From the NCBI RefSeq assembly GCF_018614205.1, contig NZ_JAGGOS010000140.1:1-34143 (forward strand): a stretch of 34,143 bases of DNA, written 5' to 3'. Below are positions 15,305 to 23,390 of this stretch, in pieces. Both the position numbers and the translations under genes were made by a program. Each line of letters begins with the position of its first letter. The first letter of the stretch is position 1. The stretch comes from Streptomyces sp. ISL-36 (GTDB lineage Bacteria; Actinomycetota; Actinomycetes; Streptomycetales; Streptomycetaceae). Below the pieces are notes generated by a model. It saw nothing but the letters and a program-made list of their open reading frames with translations, was not told the DNA's origin and searched no databases.

Positions 15305-17071
15305 GTGAGGGTGGCCGTGCCACACACCGATCCGTCCGGAGCCGAGCGGACGGCGGCGGCCATCGCCGCACGCCTCGCGGCACCCGGGGCGCCCTTCGCC
15401 GTCGAGGACGGTGTGTACGTCGAGGGCCCCCGCACCCTGCGCGAGTTCGTCGAGGCCACCTGGGCCCACGGCGACCGGTCGTTCCTGGTGTCCGAGGACG
15501 GAGTGCTGAGCTACCGGGAGTTCTTCGACGCCGCCTGCGGACTCGCCCGGCGCTTCGTCGACGCCCACGGACTGCGCCCCGGGGACCGGGCCGTCGTCGC
15601 GATGCGGAACCACCCCGAGTGGCAGATCGCCTTCTGGGCCGCCCAGCTCGCCGGCCTCGTCGCCGTACCCCTCAACGCCTGGTGGACCGAGGAGGAGTTC
15701 TCCTACGCCCTCGACGACTGCGCGCCCCGGATCCTCCTCGTCGACGGCGAGCGGGTCGCACGGGTCGAGCGCTGGGCGCGCGAGCACCGGGTGCCGGGCA
15801 TCGTCTTCCACCCGGAGCTCGCGGACGGCCCGGAACCGGAGCCCGCCGACGGGTCCCGCGGTGGACTGCAAAACGGATCCCGCGGTGGACTCCAAGACGG
15901 ATCCCGCGGCGGCCTCCCGGACGGATTCCGGGCGTACGTGCCCGACACCGACCCCCATCTCGGCCCGCCGCCCGTCGACGTCCTGCCCGAGCACGACGCC
16001 ACCATCATCTACACCTCCGGAACCACCGGACGCCCCAAGGGCGCCGTCGCCACCCATCTCGCGCAGGCCGGGGCGGCGATGAACCCGCGGTACTACGCCG
16101 CCGCCTCCGCCCTCGGACGCGGGAACATCCCCGGCCAGGGCCCGGCGCCCGTCTCGCTCACGACGTTCCCCTTCTTCCACGTCGCCGCCTTCACCTCCTT
16201 CTACTCCGTCATGGCCACCGGCGGCTCCCTGGTCCTCATGCGGAAGTGGGACGCGGCCACGGCCCTGGAGCTGATCCGGCGCCACGGCGTCACCCACTAC
16301 GCCGGCGTCCCCACGACCGCGCTGAGCCTGCTCGACCTCGCCGAGCGCCTCGGCGATCCCCTCCCGAGCCTCACCATGCTCAACACCGGCGGCGCCGCCG
16401 CGCCGCCCGAGATCGTCGCCCGGCTCACCGCCGCGTACGGCGAGCGCGTCGAACCGCGCAACGGCTACGGACTGACCGAGACCTGCGGGGGAGTGCTGGC
16501 CAACTTCGGCGCCGAGTACCGCGCGTACCCGAGGAGCGTGGGGCGGCCGACGCCCGCCACCGAGGTCCGTGTCGACCGGCCCGACGCCGACGGTGTCGGC
16601 GAGCTCTGGCTCCGCGGCCAGTCCCTGGTCCGCGGCTACTGGGGTGACGAGCGGGCCACCCGGGAGGCCTTCACCGAGGACGGGTGGTTCCGCACCGGGG
16701 ACCTCGCCCAGGTCCGCGACGGCCGTGTCACGGTCGTGGACCGACTCAAGGACATGGTGATCCGCGGCGGCGAGAACGTGTACTGCGTCGAGGTCGAGGC
16801 CGTCCTCCACGACCACCCCGACGTGCTGGACGTGGCCGTCCTCGGCGTGCCGCACCCGTCTCTGGGCGAGGAGGTCGCCGCCGTGCTGCGGCTCAGGGAG
16901 GGGGCGGTCGTCACCGTCGAGGAGCTGAGGGCGCACGTCGGCGCGCGCCTCGCCGCCTTCAAGGTCCCCGCACATCTCCACGTACGGGAGGAGGAGCTGC
17001 CCAGGAACGCGACGGGGAAGATCCTCAAGCGGGAGCTCAGGGATCGGATCGGCCGGATCAGCTCCGTGTGA
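15305..17071 (+). CDS. Class I adenylate-forming enzyme (acyl-CoA synthetase-like)
   Basis: 588 aa from GTG 15305; GTG codons at 15311 and 15317 are alternatives, with AAGAAGAGG just upstream. All core motifs are intact: A3 YTSGTTGRPKGAV (from about 236), A5 NGYGLTETCG, A7 GWFRTGDLAQ, A8 DRLKDMVIRGGENVY, and A10 PRNATGKILKREL with catalytic Lys572. It activates a carboxylic acid as acyl-AMP and probably transfers it to CoA. A linker at about 180-210 contains an 8-residue near-repeat (DGSRGGLQ) encoded by a 24-nt tandem repeat. It has its own promoter and no operon partner. It could supply an acyl starter unit or be a housekeeping fatty-acid ligase; the sequence does not decide. Confidence 0.92.
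   Translation: MRVAVPHTDPSGAERTAAAIAARLAAPGAPFAVEDGVYVEGPRTLREFVEATWAHGDRSFLVSEDGVLSYREFFDAACGLARRFVDAHGLRPGDRAVVAMRNHPEWQIAFWAAQLAGLVAVPLNAWWTEEEFSYALDDCAPRILLVDGERVARVERWAREHRVPGIVFHPELADGPEPEPADGSRGGLQNGSRGGLQDGSRGGLPDGFRAYVPDTDPHLGPPPVDVLPEHDATIIYTSGTTGRPKGAVATHLAQAGAAMNPRYYAAASALGRGNIPGQGPAPVSLTTFPFFHVAAFTSFYSVMATGGSLVLMRKWDAATALELIRRHGVTHYAGVPTTALSLLDLAERLGDPLPSLTMLNTGGAAAPPEIVARLTAAYGERVEPRNGYGLTETCGGVLANFGAEYRAYPRSVGRPTPATEVRVDRPDADGVGELWLRGQSLVRGYWGDERATREAFTEDGWFRTGDLAQVRDGRVTVVDRLKDMVIRGGENVYCVEVEAVLHDHPDVLDVAVLGVPHPSLGEEVAAVLRLREGAVVTVEELRAHVGARLAAFKVPAHLHVREEELPRNATGKILKRELRDRIGRISSV
15848..15930 (+). repeat. 24-nt tandem repeat, three full copies plus a partial, within the ligase gene
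   Basis: Copies start at 15848, 15872, 15896 and 15920 (partial). Each encodes xGSRGGLx and the period keeps the frame. It falls in a surface linker between core blocks. Confidence 0.85.
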
Positions 17072-18326
17072 TCCGGACGCGGTAGGTGCCCTTCCGGTCC
17101 TCGCCCAGCACCGTGATCCGGATGCCGTTCGTGCGGTCGGTGAAGGTCTCGCCCGGCCGGTACGGGGCGTCCGAAAGTTCCGCGTGGACGTTCGGCCTGC
17201 GGGTGCAGCCGCCGCTGTCCCTGTCGCTGTCCGACACGCTGATGGGGCCCTGCCCGGTGTCCACGTCCGACTCGACCCGGTAGATCAGGACGCCGGGCTT
17301 GCAGACGGCCTCGTCGTTGCCGTCCCGGGTGCGGACCTCGACGGCGTATCCCGACGTCTCCGAGAGCGGTACGAAGGCGAGCTTCCGGCCCCCCGCGGTG
17401 GCCAGGGGGGTCAGCCGGTACTCGCTCGTCCCGGTCCTGGACGCGCAGCCGACCTGCTCGTTGTCGAGCCAGCCGAGCTTCCACTTGTGCCAGCCGAGGA
17501 GGTCGTTGTTGGCCCCCCAGTCCTCGGACATGATGTCCCAGTGCCCGACCGTGCCGCCGCCCTCGACGGTGTAGAGGTCGGGCAGCCCGAAGACATGCCC
17601 GTTCTCGTGGGGCAGGACGCGGTAGCCGGTCTCGGGGTAGGTGCCCGAGCCGTCGTCCTGGCGGCTGTAGACGAAGGACGTGTGGGAGAGCGGGACGCCG
17701 TCCGCGTAGGGCGCCTCGTCGTTGCCGGAGAAGGTGACGGACAGGACGGTGTCCAGCGCCGAGGGGCCGGCGTTCGGGGTGACCAGGATGTTGACCAGGT
17801 CGTACGCGCTGAAGTCCACCTTCGCGTCGGACGCCTTCACGATGTCCTCGACGAGCCCCCGGTAGCCCGGCTCGTACGGTGAGCCGCGCTCTATCCCGTA
17901 CGAGGAGAAGGGCTGTGGCATCCGCAGCCACTCGGGTATCGGCGCCTCGGGGTGGTAGTGGAGGCGCCCGTACGAGCTGGTGCGGAACCACTCGGAGGTC
18001 TTCGGGAAGAACTCGGCCAGGCGGCCGAGCGCCGTGCCCTCCCCCGGGGCGTCCGGGAAGTCGATCATCAGGTTGAGGGCCTTGATCCGGCCGGTGGAAC
18101 GCGCGTACCCGGGGGCGGTGGGCAGTCCCTCCGACATCTGCACACCCATCGTCGTCGCGATCCGGCACGGCCCGAGCGGCGCCTCCCGGGGGTCGGCCAC
18201 CGGGCCGGCCGTGGCGGGGGCGGGTCCGGGGAGGCTCGTGCTGGCGGAGACCAGCGCGGCGAGCCCGAGGACCGTCGCGACGGCCAGGGCGAGGGGTCTG
18301 CGTATCCGCCGGCGGGTCTGCTGCAT
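17058..18326 (-). CDS. Secreted M6-family (immune inhibitor A-like) metalloprotease
   Basis: 422 aa from ATG 18326 (MQQTRRRIRRPLALAVATVLGLAALVSAS, a clear Sec signal with arginine-rich n-region; AAAGGCGA upstream). HENGHVFGLPDLY gives the zinc motif HExGH (His240, Glu241, His244) and a downstream acidic residue, as in M6 peptidases. SDAPYRPGETF and TNGIRITVL near the end resemble the C-terminal beta domain. M6 enzymes are extracellular zinc proteases that degrade host or nutrient proteins. The 3' end overlaps that of the ligase gene by 14 nt with no terminator between. Expression is probably growth-phase linked, but no signal proves it. Confidence 0.9.
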   Translation of the reverse strand: MQQTRRRIRRPLALAVATVLGLAALVSASTSLPGPAPATAGPVADPREAPLGPCRIATTMGVQMSEGLPTAPGYARSTGRIKALNLMIDFPDAPGEGTALGRLAEFFPKTSEWFRTSSYGRLHYHPEAPIPEWLRMPQPFSSYGIERGSPYEPGYRGLVEDIVKASDAKVDFSAYDLVNILVTPNAGPSALDTVLSVTFSGNDEAPYADGVPLSHTSFVYSRQDDGSGTYPETGYRVLPHENGHVFGLPDLYTVEGGGTVGHWDIMSEDWGANNDLLGWHKWKLGWLDNEQVGCASRTGTSEYRLTPLATAGGRKLAFVPLSETSGYAVEVRTRDGNDEAVCKPGVLIYRVESDVDTGQGPISVSDSDRDSGGCTRRPNVHAELSDAPYRPGETFTDRTNGIRITVLGEDRKGTYRVRITRS

Positions 18327-18591
18327 GCGGTCGCCTTTCTGATCGGCTCTCCGGCCTCTTCTCCGGTTCGTTCTCCGGCCTGCTCTCCGATCTCCCTGAT
18401 CTGCCGTGATCCGGTCCGTGGGAGCCGCTCCGTGCGAGCCATCCGCGTGATCCGCGCTCCCGATCTGCGCTCCTGCTGTCCGATCAGCGTGTGTCGGCGG
18501 CCCCGGGCGCGCGCGCCGGGTGGCCCGATCGTGGGTATTCCGGGCGATGAGGCGCATGTGTCCCAGGTCACAGTCCAAGGGGGAAATAACC
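18327..18591. other. Intergenic region upstream of the M6 protease gene
   Basis: About 265 nt rich in short repeated words (TCTCCGG, GATCTGC, GTGATCCG). It must hold the protease promoter, but no convincing -35/-10 pair was found. Minus-strand reading stays open to 18602 but lacks Streptomyces coding character. Confidence 0.4.
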
Positions 18592-18645
18592 GGGGAGTCC
18601 ATCCCCGTTTACGCCTGTGTTCCAGGAAGTGGGGACTCGTTCCCC
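18592..18645. promoter_or_regulatory. Two matching palindromes, candidate TetR operators
   Basis: GGGGAGTCCATCCCC (18592-18606) and GGGGACTCGTTCCCC (18631-18645) both have the form GGGGA-N5-TCCCC, with centres 39 bp apart, just before the TetR-family gene. Autoregulation plus control of the downstream MFS gene is the likely use. Confidence 0.7.
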
Positions 18646-18668
18646 GGATCACTCGAAGGAGATGTGGC

Positions 18669-19331
18669 GTGAGCATCACCGCCGACACCGCGCCCGTCCG
18701 CCGCGCACCCCGCCCGCGGGCCGACGCCCTGCGCAACCGCGAGCGGATCGTGACGGCGGCCCGCGAGATGTTCGTCGAGTTCGGCCCGCAGGTGCCGCTC
18801 GACGAGATCGCGCGCCGCGCCGGAGTCGGCAACGCGACGCTCTACCGCAACTTCCCCGAGCGTGCCGACCTCGTCCAGGAGGTCGTCCTCTCCGTCATGT
18901 CCCGCACCACCGACCGGGCGGCGGAGGCGACGGCGGAGGAGAGCGACACCTTCGAGGCGCTGCGCCGCTTCACCCACGCCGCGGCCGACGAGCGGATCGG
19001 CGCCCTGTGCCCGATGCTCGACGGAGCCTTCGACCGCGACCACCCCGAACTGCACGCCGCGCGCGAGTCGTTGGAGGAGGCCGTACAGGGCCTCGTCGAC
19101 CGCGCACAGCGGGCGGGCACGCTCCGTACCGACGTCGGTGTCGGCGACCTGATGGTGGCCGTCTCCCAGCTGACCCGGCCCCTCCCGGGCACCGCCTGCA
19201 TGAACATGGACCGCTTCGTCCACCGTCATCTGCAGCTGTTCCTGGACGGCCTGGCCACGCCGGCGCGCTCCGTGCTGCCCGGCTCGGCCGCCACCCTGGA
19301 GGACCTGCGGAGCGACTCCCGCGCGCAGTGA
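18669..19331 (+). CDS. TetR-family regulator
   Basis: 220 aa from GTG 18669 with AAGGAG 7 nt upstream. RERIVTAAREMFVEFGPQVPLDEIARRAGVGNATLYRNFPERADLV is a textbook TetR helix-turn-helix (about residues 20-65). The C-terminal ligand domain is short and helical, ending in RFVHRHLQLFLDGL. The MFS exporter gene starts 100 nt downstream on the same strand, so the pair is probably a self-controlled efflux unit. Palindromes at 18592-18645 are the likely binding sites. The inducer is unknown. Confidence 0.93.
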   Translation: MSITADTAPVRRAPRPRADALRNRERIVTAAREMFVEFGPQVPLDEIARRAGVGNATLYRNFPERADLVQEVVLSVMSRTTDRAAEATAEESDTFEALRRFTHAAADERIGALCPMLDGAFDRDHPELHAARESLEEAVQGLVDRAQRAGTLRTDVGVGDLMVAVSQLTRPLPGTACMNMDRFVHRHLQLFLDGLATPARSVLPGSAATLEDLRSDSRAQ

Positions 19332-19430
19332 CCTCCCCCTGACCCTCCCTCGACCTCCCCCTGACCTCCCGTAACTCCCTTACCCAGTACGTCCGTTTCT
19401 TTCTTTACGCACCAAGAGGTGGCTACCCCC

Positions 19431-20948
19431 ATGCCCGAAACAGATCCCCGGCGCTGGAAAGCGCTGGTCTTCATCGCCCTCGCCCAGCTGATGGTCGTGC
19501 TGGACGCGACGATCGTGAACATCGCGCTGCCCTCCGCCCAGGTGGATCTCGGGATCTCGGACGGCAACCGGCAGTGGGTCATCACGGCCTACGCGCTGGC
19601 GTTCGGCGGGCTCCTGCTCTTCGGTGGCCGCATAGCCGACCTCTGGGGCCGTAAGCGCACCTTCGTGGTGGGTCTGATCGGCTTCGCGGCGGCCTCCGCG
19701 CTGGGCGGCGCGGCGACCGGCGAGGCGACGATGCTCGGCGCCCGCGCCCTCCAGGGTGCCTTCGGCGCGCTGCTCGCACCGGCCGCGCTGTCGCTGCTCG
19801 CGGTGATGTTCACCGACGCCAAGGAGCGCGCCAAGGCGTTCGGCATCTACGGCGCGATCGCCGGTGGCGGCGGCGCCGTCGGTCTGATCCTCGGCGGATT
19901 CCTCACCGAGTACCTGAACTGGCGCTGGACCTTCTTCGTCAACATCCCGTTCGCGATCGTCGCCGCCGCGGGCGCGTACTTCGTGATCCGTGAGCCGGCC
20001 GGTGGCCGCAACCGTTCGCCGCTCGACATCCCGGGCGTGGTCCTCTCCACCCTCGGCCTGGTCGCGCTCGTCTACGGCTTCACCCGCGCCGAGTCCCAGG
20101 GCTGGTCCGACGCGACGACGATCGGTCTCTTCGTCGGCTCGGCCGTGCTGCTCGCCGCGTTCGTGTTCACCGAGTCGAAGGTGAAGTCCCCGCTGCTGCC
20201 GCTGCGCGTGCTGACCGAGCGCAACCGCGGCGGTGTGTACCTCTCGCTGGGTCTCGCCGTCATCGCGATGTTCGGCCTGTTCCTCTTCCTCACCTACTAC
20301 CTGCAGGTCGTGAAGGGGTACTCCCCGGTCAAGACGGGCTTCGCGTTCCTGCCCATGATCGTGGGCATGATCACCGGCTCCACCCAGATCGGTACGCGAC
20401 TGATGACGCGGGTGCCTCCGCGCTGGCTGATGGGCCCGGGCTTCCTGACCGCCGGTGCCGGCATGCTGCTGCTCACCCAGCTGGAGATCGGCACCTCGTA
20501 CGCCGGGCTCATCCTGCCCGCGCAGCTGCTGCTCGGCCTCGGCATGGGTACGGCGTTCATGCCGGCCATGTCGCTCGCGACGCACGGCGTCGACCCTCGG
20601 GACGCGGGCGTGGCCTCGGCGATGGTCAACACCTCGCAGCAGGTGGGCGGCGCCATCGGTACGGCGCTGCTGAACACGATCGCCGCCTCGGCCACCACCG
20701 CGTACCTCACCGACCACGCGGCCGGGGCCGCCACCCCCGCCGCCCAGAAGCTGCTCCAGCTCCAGGGCATGGTCGAGGGTTACGCGGCGGCCATCTGGTG
20801 GGCGGTCGGCATCCTGGTCGTCTCGGCCCTGATCGCCGTCACCTTCATCAACACCGGGAAGCCGGGCGCCGGTTCGGTGGCCGGTTCGGGCTCCGGCTCC
20901 GGCGAGGGTGTCGAGGACGAGGTGAAGATCCCCGTCATCGCGCACTGA
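19431..20948 (+). CDS. MFS drug exporter (DHA2 family), TetR-linked
   Basis: 505 aa with 14 predicted membrane helices. The first is FIALAQLMVVLDATIVNIALP, followed by motif A GGRIADLWGRKRTFV and LNWRWTFFVNIPFAI. ATG 19431 is preferred over GTG 19419, which would leave no spacing for the AAGAGG ribosome site. A Gly/Ser-rich cytoplasmic tail ends the protein. The pyrimidine-rich 99-nt spacer after the TetR gene has repeated GACCTCCCCCTGACC words but no terminator. It probably exports a hydrophobic toxin; no substrate is indicated. It is a different paralogue from the MFS genes at 5303 and 25513. Confidence 0.93.
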   Translation: MPETDPRRWKALVFIALAQLMVVLDATIVNIALPSAQVDLGISDGNRQWVITAYALAFGGLLLFGGRIADLWGRKRTFVVGLIGFAAASALGGAATGEATMLGARALQGAFGALLAPAALSLLAVMFTDAKERAKAFGIYGAIAGGGGAVGLILGGFLTEYLNWRWTFFVNIPFAIVAAAGAYFVIREPAGGRNRSPLDIPGVVLSTLGLVALVYGFTRAESQGWSDATTIGLFVGSAVLLAAFVFTESKVKSPLLPLRVLTERNRGGVYLSLGLAVIAMFGLFLFLTYYLQVVKGYSPVKTGFAFLPMIVGMITGSTQIGTRLMTRVPPRWLMGPGFLTAGAGMLLLTQLEIGTSYAGLILPAQLLLGLGMGTAFMPAMSLATHGVDPRDAGVASAMVNTSQQVGGAIGTALLNTIAASATTAYLTDHAAGAATPAAQKLLQLQGMVEGYAAAIWWAVGILVVSALIAVTFINTGKPGAGSVAGSGSGSGEGVEDEVKIPVIAH

Positions 20949-20962
20949 CGGTCCGGCCCTCA

Positions 20963-21016
20963 CGGATCTGCCCTGGCCCCGCCGAGCTCGTGCTCAGCGG
21001 AGCCAGGGCAGATCCG
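20963..21016. terminator. Terminator shared by convergent MFS and MarR genes
   Basis: Perfect 15-bp stem CGGATCTGCCCTGGC (20963-20977) with 21002-21016, loop 24 nt. The right arm lies inside the last codons of the MarR gene (encoding ADLPW). Confidence 0.75.
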
Positions 21017-21497
21017 CGTTCGGGCCCGACGGCTGCAGGCCCTCCGCCATCACCTTCATGATCTCGCCGAGCTGCTCCACCTGCTGCGGCGACAGCCGGT
21101 CGAACATCGCCTGCCGCACGGCGGCGACATGGCCCGGCGCGGTCCGCTTCAGCACCTCGAATCCCTCGTCCGTGAGGTAGGCGAACTGACCGCGCTTGTC
21201 GGAGGGGCAGTCCTCGCGCAGCACCCAGCCGCTCTTCTCCAGGCGCGCGACGGCGTGAGAGAGCCGGGAGCGGGTGATCTTGGCGCCCTTGGCCAGCTCG
21301 GTCATCCGCAGCCGCCGCCGGGGCGCCTGGGAGAGCTGGACGAGCAGGCCGTAGTAGATGTGCGGCATCCCGGCGTCGCGCTGCAACTGGCGGTCGAGGT
21401 GGTCCTCGAGGAGGGTGGTGGCGTGGAGGTAGGCGCGCCAGACGCACTGTTCCTCGTCGCTGAGCCAGCGGGGTCCGTCAGTGGATGCCATGGTCAT
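20994..21497 (-). CDS. MarR-family regulator
   Basis: 167 aa. The core runs YYGLLVQLSQAPRRRLRMTELAKGAKITRSRLSHAVARLEKSGWVLRE, then DKRGQFAYLTDEGFEVL, the winged helix and wing of MarR. The start at 21497 (MTMAST) is tentative; an ATG two codons later is equally weak in ribosome site. It is divergent from a DODA-type dioxygenase gene, with TTGAA-centred palindromes between. That layout predicts repression of the dioxygenase, relieved by a phenolic or oxidative ligand. No cysteine pattern diagnostic of OhrR is visible. Confidence 0.92.
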   Translation of the reverse strand: MTMASTDGPRWLSDEEQCVWRAYLHATTLLEDHLDRQLQRDAGMPHIYYGLLVQLSQAPRRRLRMTELAKGAKITRSRLSHAVARLEKSGWVLREDCPSDKRGQFAYLTDEGFEVLKRTAPGHVAAVRQAMFDRLSPQQVEQLGEIMKVMAEGLQPSGPNADLPWLR

Positions 21498-21519
21498 GTA
21501 TCTATCGTACGACCTATCC

Positions 21520-21578
21520 TTGAAAGTTGAACTAGATCGGGTCTAAGCTCGTCATGTCCGACGAACTTGAACTTTCAA
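21520..21578. promoter_or_regulatory. Paired MarR operators
   Basis: TTGAAAGTTGAA (21520-21531) and TTGAACTTTCAA (21567-21578). The second is the reverse complement of the first with one mismatch. Centres are 47 bp apart in the 106-nt divergent spacer, one near each gene. Confidence 0.75.
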
Positions 21579-21603
21579 AGATGACGCTCTGGAGGCGGTC
21601 GCC

Positions 21604-22392
21604 ATGGACGCCACGCCCGCACGGATGCCCGCTCTCTACCTCTCGCACGGCGCCCCGCCGCTCGCCGACGACCCGGTCTGGCCCGGCGAGCTCGCCGCCT
21701 GGTCCGCCGGCCTGCCCCGGCCGAAGGCGATCCTGATGGTCTCCGCCCACTGGGAAGAGGCCCCGCTCGCCCTCGGCGCGACCGAGACCGTGCCCCTCGT
21801 GTACGACTTCTGGGGCTTCCCCGAGCACTACTACCGCGTGCGCTACGCGGCCCCCGGCGCGCCGGAGCTCGCCGCGTCGGTCCGCAAGCTGCTGCACGGG
21901 CCCGGCGCACCGGTGCAGGACATCCCGGACCGGGGGCTCGACCACGGCGCCTACGTGCCGCTGGTCGAGATGTTCCCCGACGCCGACATCCCGGTCCTGC
22001 AGATCTCCATGCCCACCCTCGACCCGCAGAAGCTCATGTGCATCGGGCGCACGCTCGCACCCCTGCGGGACGAAGGCGTACTGATCGTCGGCAGCGGCTT
22101 CTTCACCCACAACCTCGCGGCCCTGCGGCACGTCGGGGCCGGGGTCCCGGGCTGGTCGGCGGAGTTCGACGACTGGGGCCGCCACGCCCTGGAGGCGCGC
22201 GACGTGGACGCGCTCCTCGACTTCGAGCACAAGTCGCCCGCAGGCCGGCTCGCCCACCCGCGCACGGAGCACTTCGCCCCGCTGTTCGTCACCCTGGGCG
22301 CGGCGGAGGCGGCGGGGGACCTGGACGGCGGGCGCAGTGTGATCGACGGGTTCTGGATGGGCCTCGCCAAGCGGTCCGTGCAGTTCGGCTAA
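21604..22392 (+). CDS. DODA-type (LigB-like) extradiol ring-cleavage dioxygenase
   Basis: 262 aa, the usual length of the bacterial YgiD/plant DODA group. Conserved metal-site histidines are visible: His15 in LSHGAPP, His49 in SAHWEE, the histidine in GLDHGAY, and FFTHNL later. The N-terminal ALYLSHGAPPLADD is diagnostic. TGGAGG sits upstream of ATG 21604. Members open catechol rings with O2 and a zinc or iron centre. The MarR gene is divergent, so expression is likely induced by an aromatic compound. It could detoxify catechols; a role in the polyketide pathway is not indicated. Confidence 0.92.
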   Translation: MDATPARMPALYLSHGAPPLADDPVWPGELAAWSAGLPRPKAILMVSAHWEEAPLALGATETVPLVYDFWGFPEHYYRVRYAAPGAPELAASVRKLLHGPGAPVQDIPDRGLDHGAYVPLVEMFPDADIPVLQISMPTLDPQKLMCIGRTLAPLRDEGVLIVGSGFFTHNLAALRHVGAGVPGWSAEFDDWGRHALEARDVDALLDFEHKSPAGRLAHPRTEHFAPLFVTLGAAEAAGDLDGGRSVIDGFWMGLAKRSVQFG

Positions 22393-22410
22393 GGGACAGC
22401 CCTTTAGGCC
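22387..22410. terminator. Weak imperfect hairpin between convergent genes
   Basis: GGCTAAGGG and CCCTTTAGGCC can pair with two bulges around ACAG in the 36-nt gap. Tentative. Confidence 0.3.
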
Positions 22411-22428
22411 CCTGCGTGCGAGCCGGCT

Positions 22429-23001
22429 TCAGCGGACGACGTCGAAGACGTTCTTCTGCAGTCCGTTGGCGTACGCCTCGTGCTCGACCAGCTTCAGCTT
22501 CTGGGTGTCCTTGTCGGTGGCGCTGAACAGGCGCTTGCCCGCGCCGAGCAGGAGCGGGAAGACGAGCAGGTGGTAGCGGTCGATCAGGCCGGCGTCCGAG
22601 AGGCTCTGGTTCAGTGCCGCGCTGCCGTGGACGATGATCGGGCCACCCTCGGTCTCCTTCAGTGCGGCGACGTCGTCGAGCGAGCGCAGGATCGTGGTCT
22701 CGCCCCAGTTCCCGACCAGGTCGTCCTCGGTGAGGGTGGTGGAGACGACGTACTTCGGCATCACCTTGTAGGAGGCGAAGTCCTCCATGTCCGGCCACAC
22801 CGGGCTGAACGCCTCGTAGCTGACCCGGCCCATCAGCATCGCGGTGGCCTCCTTCTGCTCCCGGCCCTTGATGTCGAAGGCCTCGGGGAGGAACTCCATG
22901 TCCTTGAAGGTCCATCCGGAGTTGCGGTAGCCGGGCTCGCCGCCCGGGGCCTCCATGACGCCGTCGAGGGAGATGAAGGCGGTGCTGATCAGGGTACGCA
23001 T
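22429..23001 (-). CDS. RibD C-terminal / dihydrofolate-reductase-like protein
   Basis: 190 aa from ATG 23001 with GAGGAACC upstream. The opening MRTLISTAFISLDGVMEAPGG and the TAMLMGRVSYEAF and GPIIVHGSAALNQSLSDAGLIDRYHLLVFPLLLGAGKRLF blocks define the actinobacterial RibD_C/DHFR-fold family. These bind NADPH, but few have known substrates. A 19-nt inverted repeat (23044-23062) about 43 nt upstream looks like a repressor site. The gene is divergent from hrdD across 389 nt. Confidence 0.9.
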   Translation of the reverse strand: MRTLISTAFISLDGVMEAPGGEPGYRNSGWTFKDMEFLPEAFDIKGREQKEATAMLMGRVSYEAFSPVWPDMEDFASYKVMPKYVVSTTLTEDDLVGNWGETTILRSLDDVAALKETEGGPIIVHGSAALNQSLSDAGLIDRYHLLVFPLLLGAGKRLFSATDKDTQKLKLVEHEAYANGLQKNVFDVVR

Positions 23002-23043
23002 CGAAGGTTCCTCGCTGTCTCGTGCTCTTGTTCCCGACATGAT

Positions 23044-23062
23044 CTACGACCGCGGGTCGTAG
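23044..23062. promoter_or_regulatory. Inverted repeat, candidate operator of the RibD-like gene
   Basis: CTACGACC-GCG-GGTCGTAG, perfect 8-bp arms. No cognate regulator gene is adjacent. Confidence 0.55.
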
Positions 23063-23303
23063 GGAAACTCATCGGTCGTTCCCTGCCCCTCCCGGCGTGA
23101 CCCCAGGTGCTTTTGGTTTCATATCGGGCGTTCCGGGCACCGGGAGCAACCAGAAGCCGGTGCGGGCCGTCTTCAGGGAGGGAGCGGCGTCGGATCAGCT
23201 CGTGCCCGTCCTGACCTGCGCCTCTGTGGGATCCGACAGTGCGCGACCCCGGTCGGCGGCGGCACAGGATACTGCATGATCGCGAAAATCGATGCGGCGC
23301 GTG
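23063..23303. other. Intergenic region between the RibD-like gene and hrdD
   Basis: About 240 nt without a coding pattern. No strong hairpin or second promoter was recognised besides the SigR site downstream. A vegetative promoter for hrdD could be here but is not visible. Confidence 0.4.
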
Positions 23304-23329
23304 GGAATTCTGTCCTGATTCCAGTCGTT
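23304..23329 (+). promoter_or_regulatory. SigR-type promoter of hrdD
   Basis: GGAAT (23304-23308), exactly 18 nt, then GTT (23327-23329). This matches the SigR consensus GGAAT-N18-GTT of the thiol-stress regulon and lies about 60 nt before the hrdD ATG. hrdD is a reported SigR target in S. coelicolor, as I recall. Confidence 0.8.
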
Positions 23330-23390
23330 GTTTCCGTCGGATGCAGGGCACCCGCAAAGGTGTCGCGACCTACTCAGCAAGGGAGCACGC

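Noticed and set aside
18327..18602. N-terminal 92-codon extension of the M6 protease
   Set aside because: Would bury the signal peptide; the extension is low-complexity and the internal ATG has a ribosome site.
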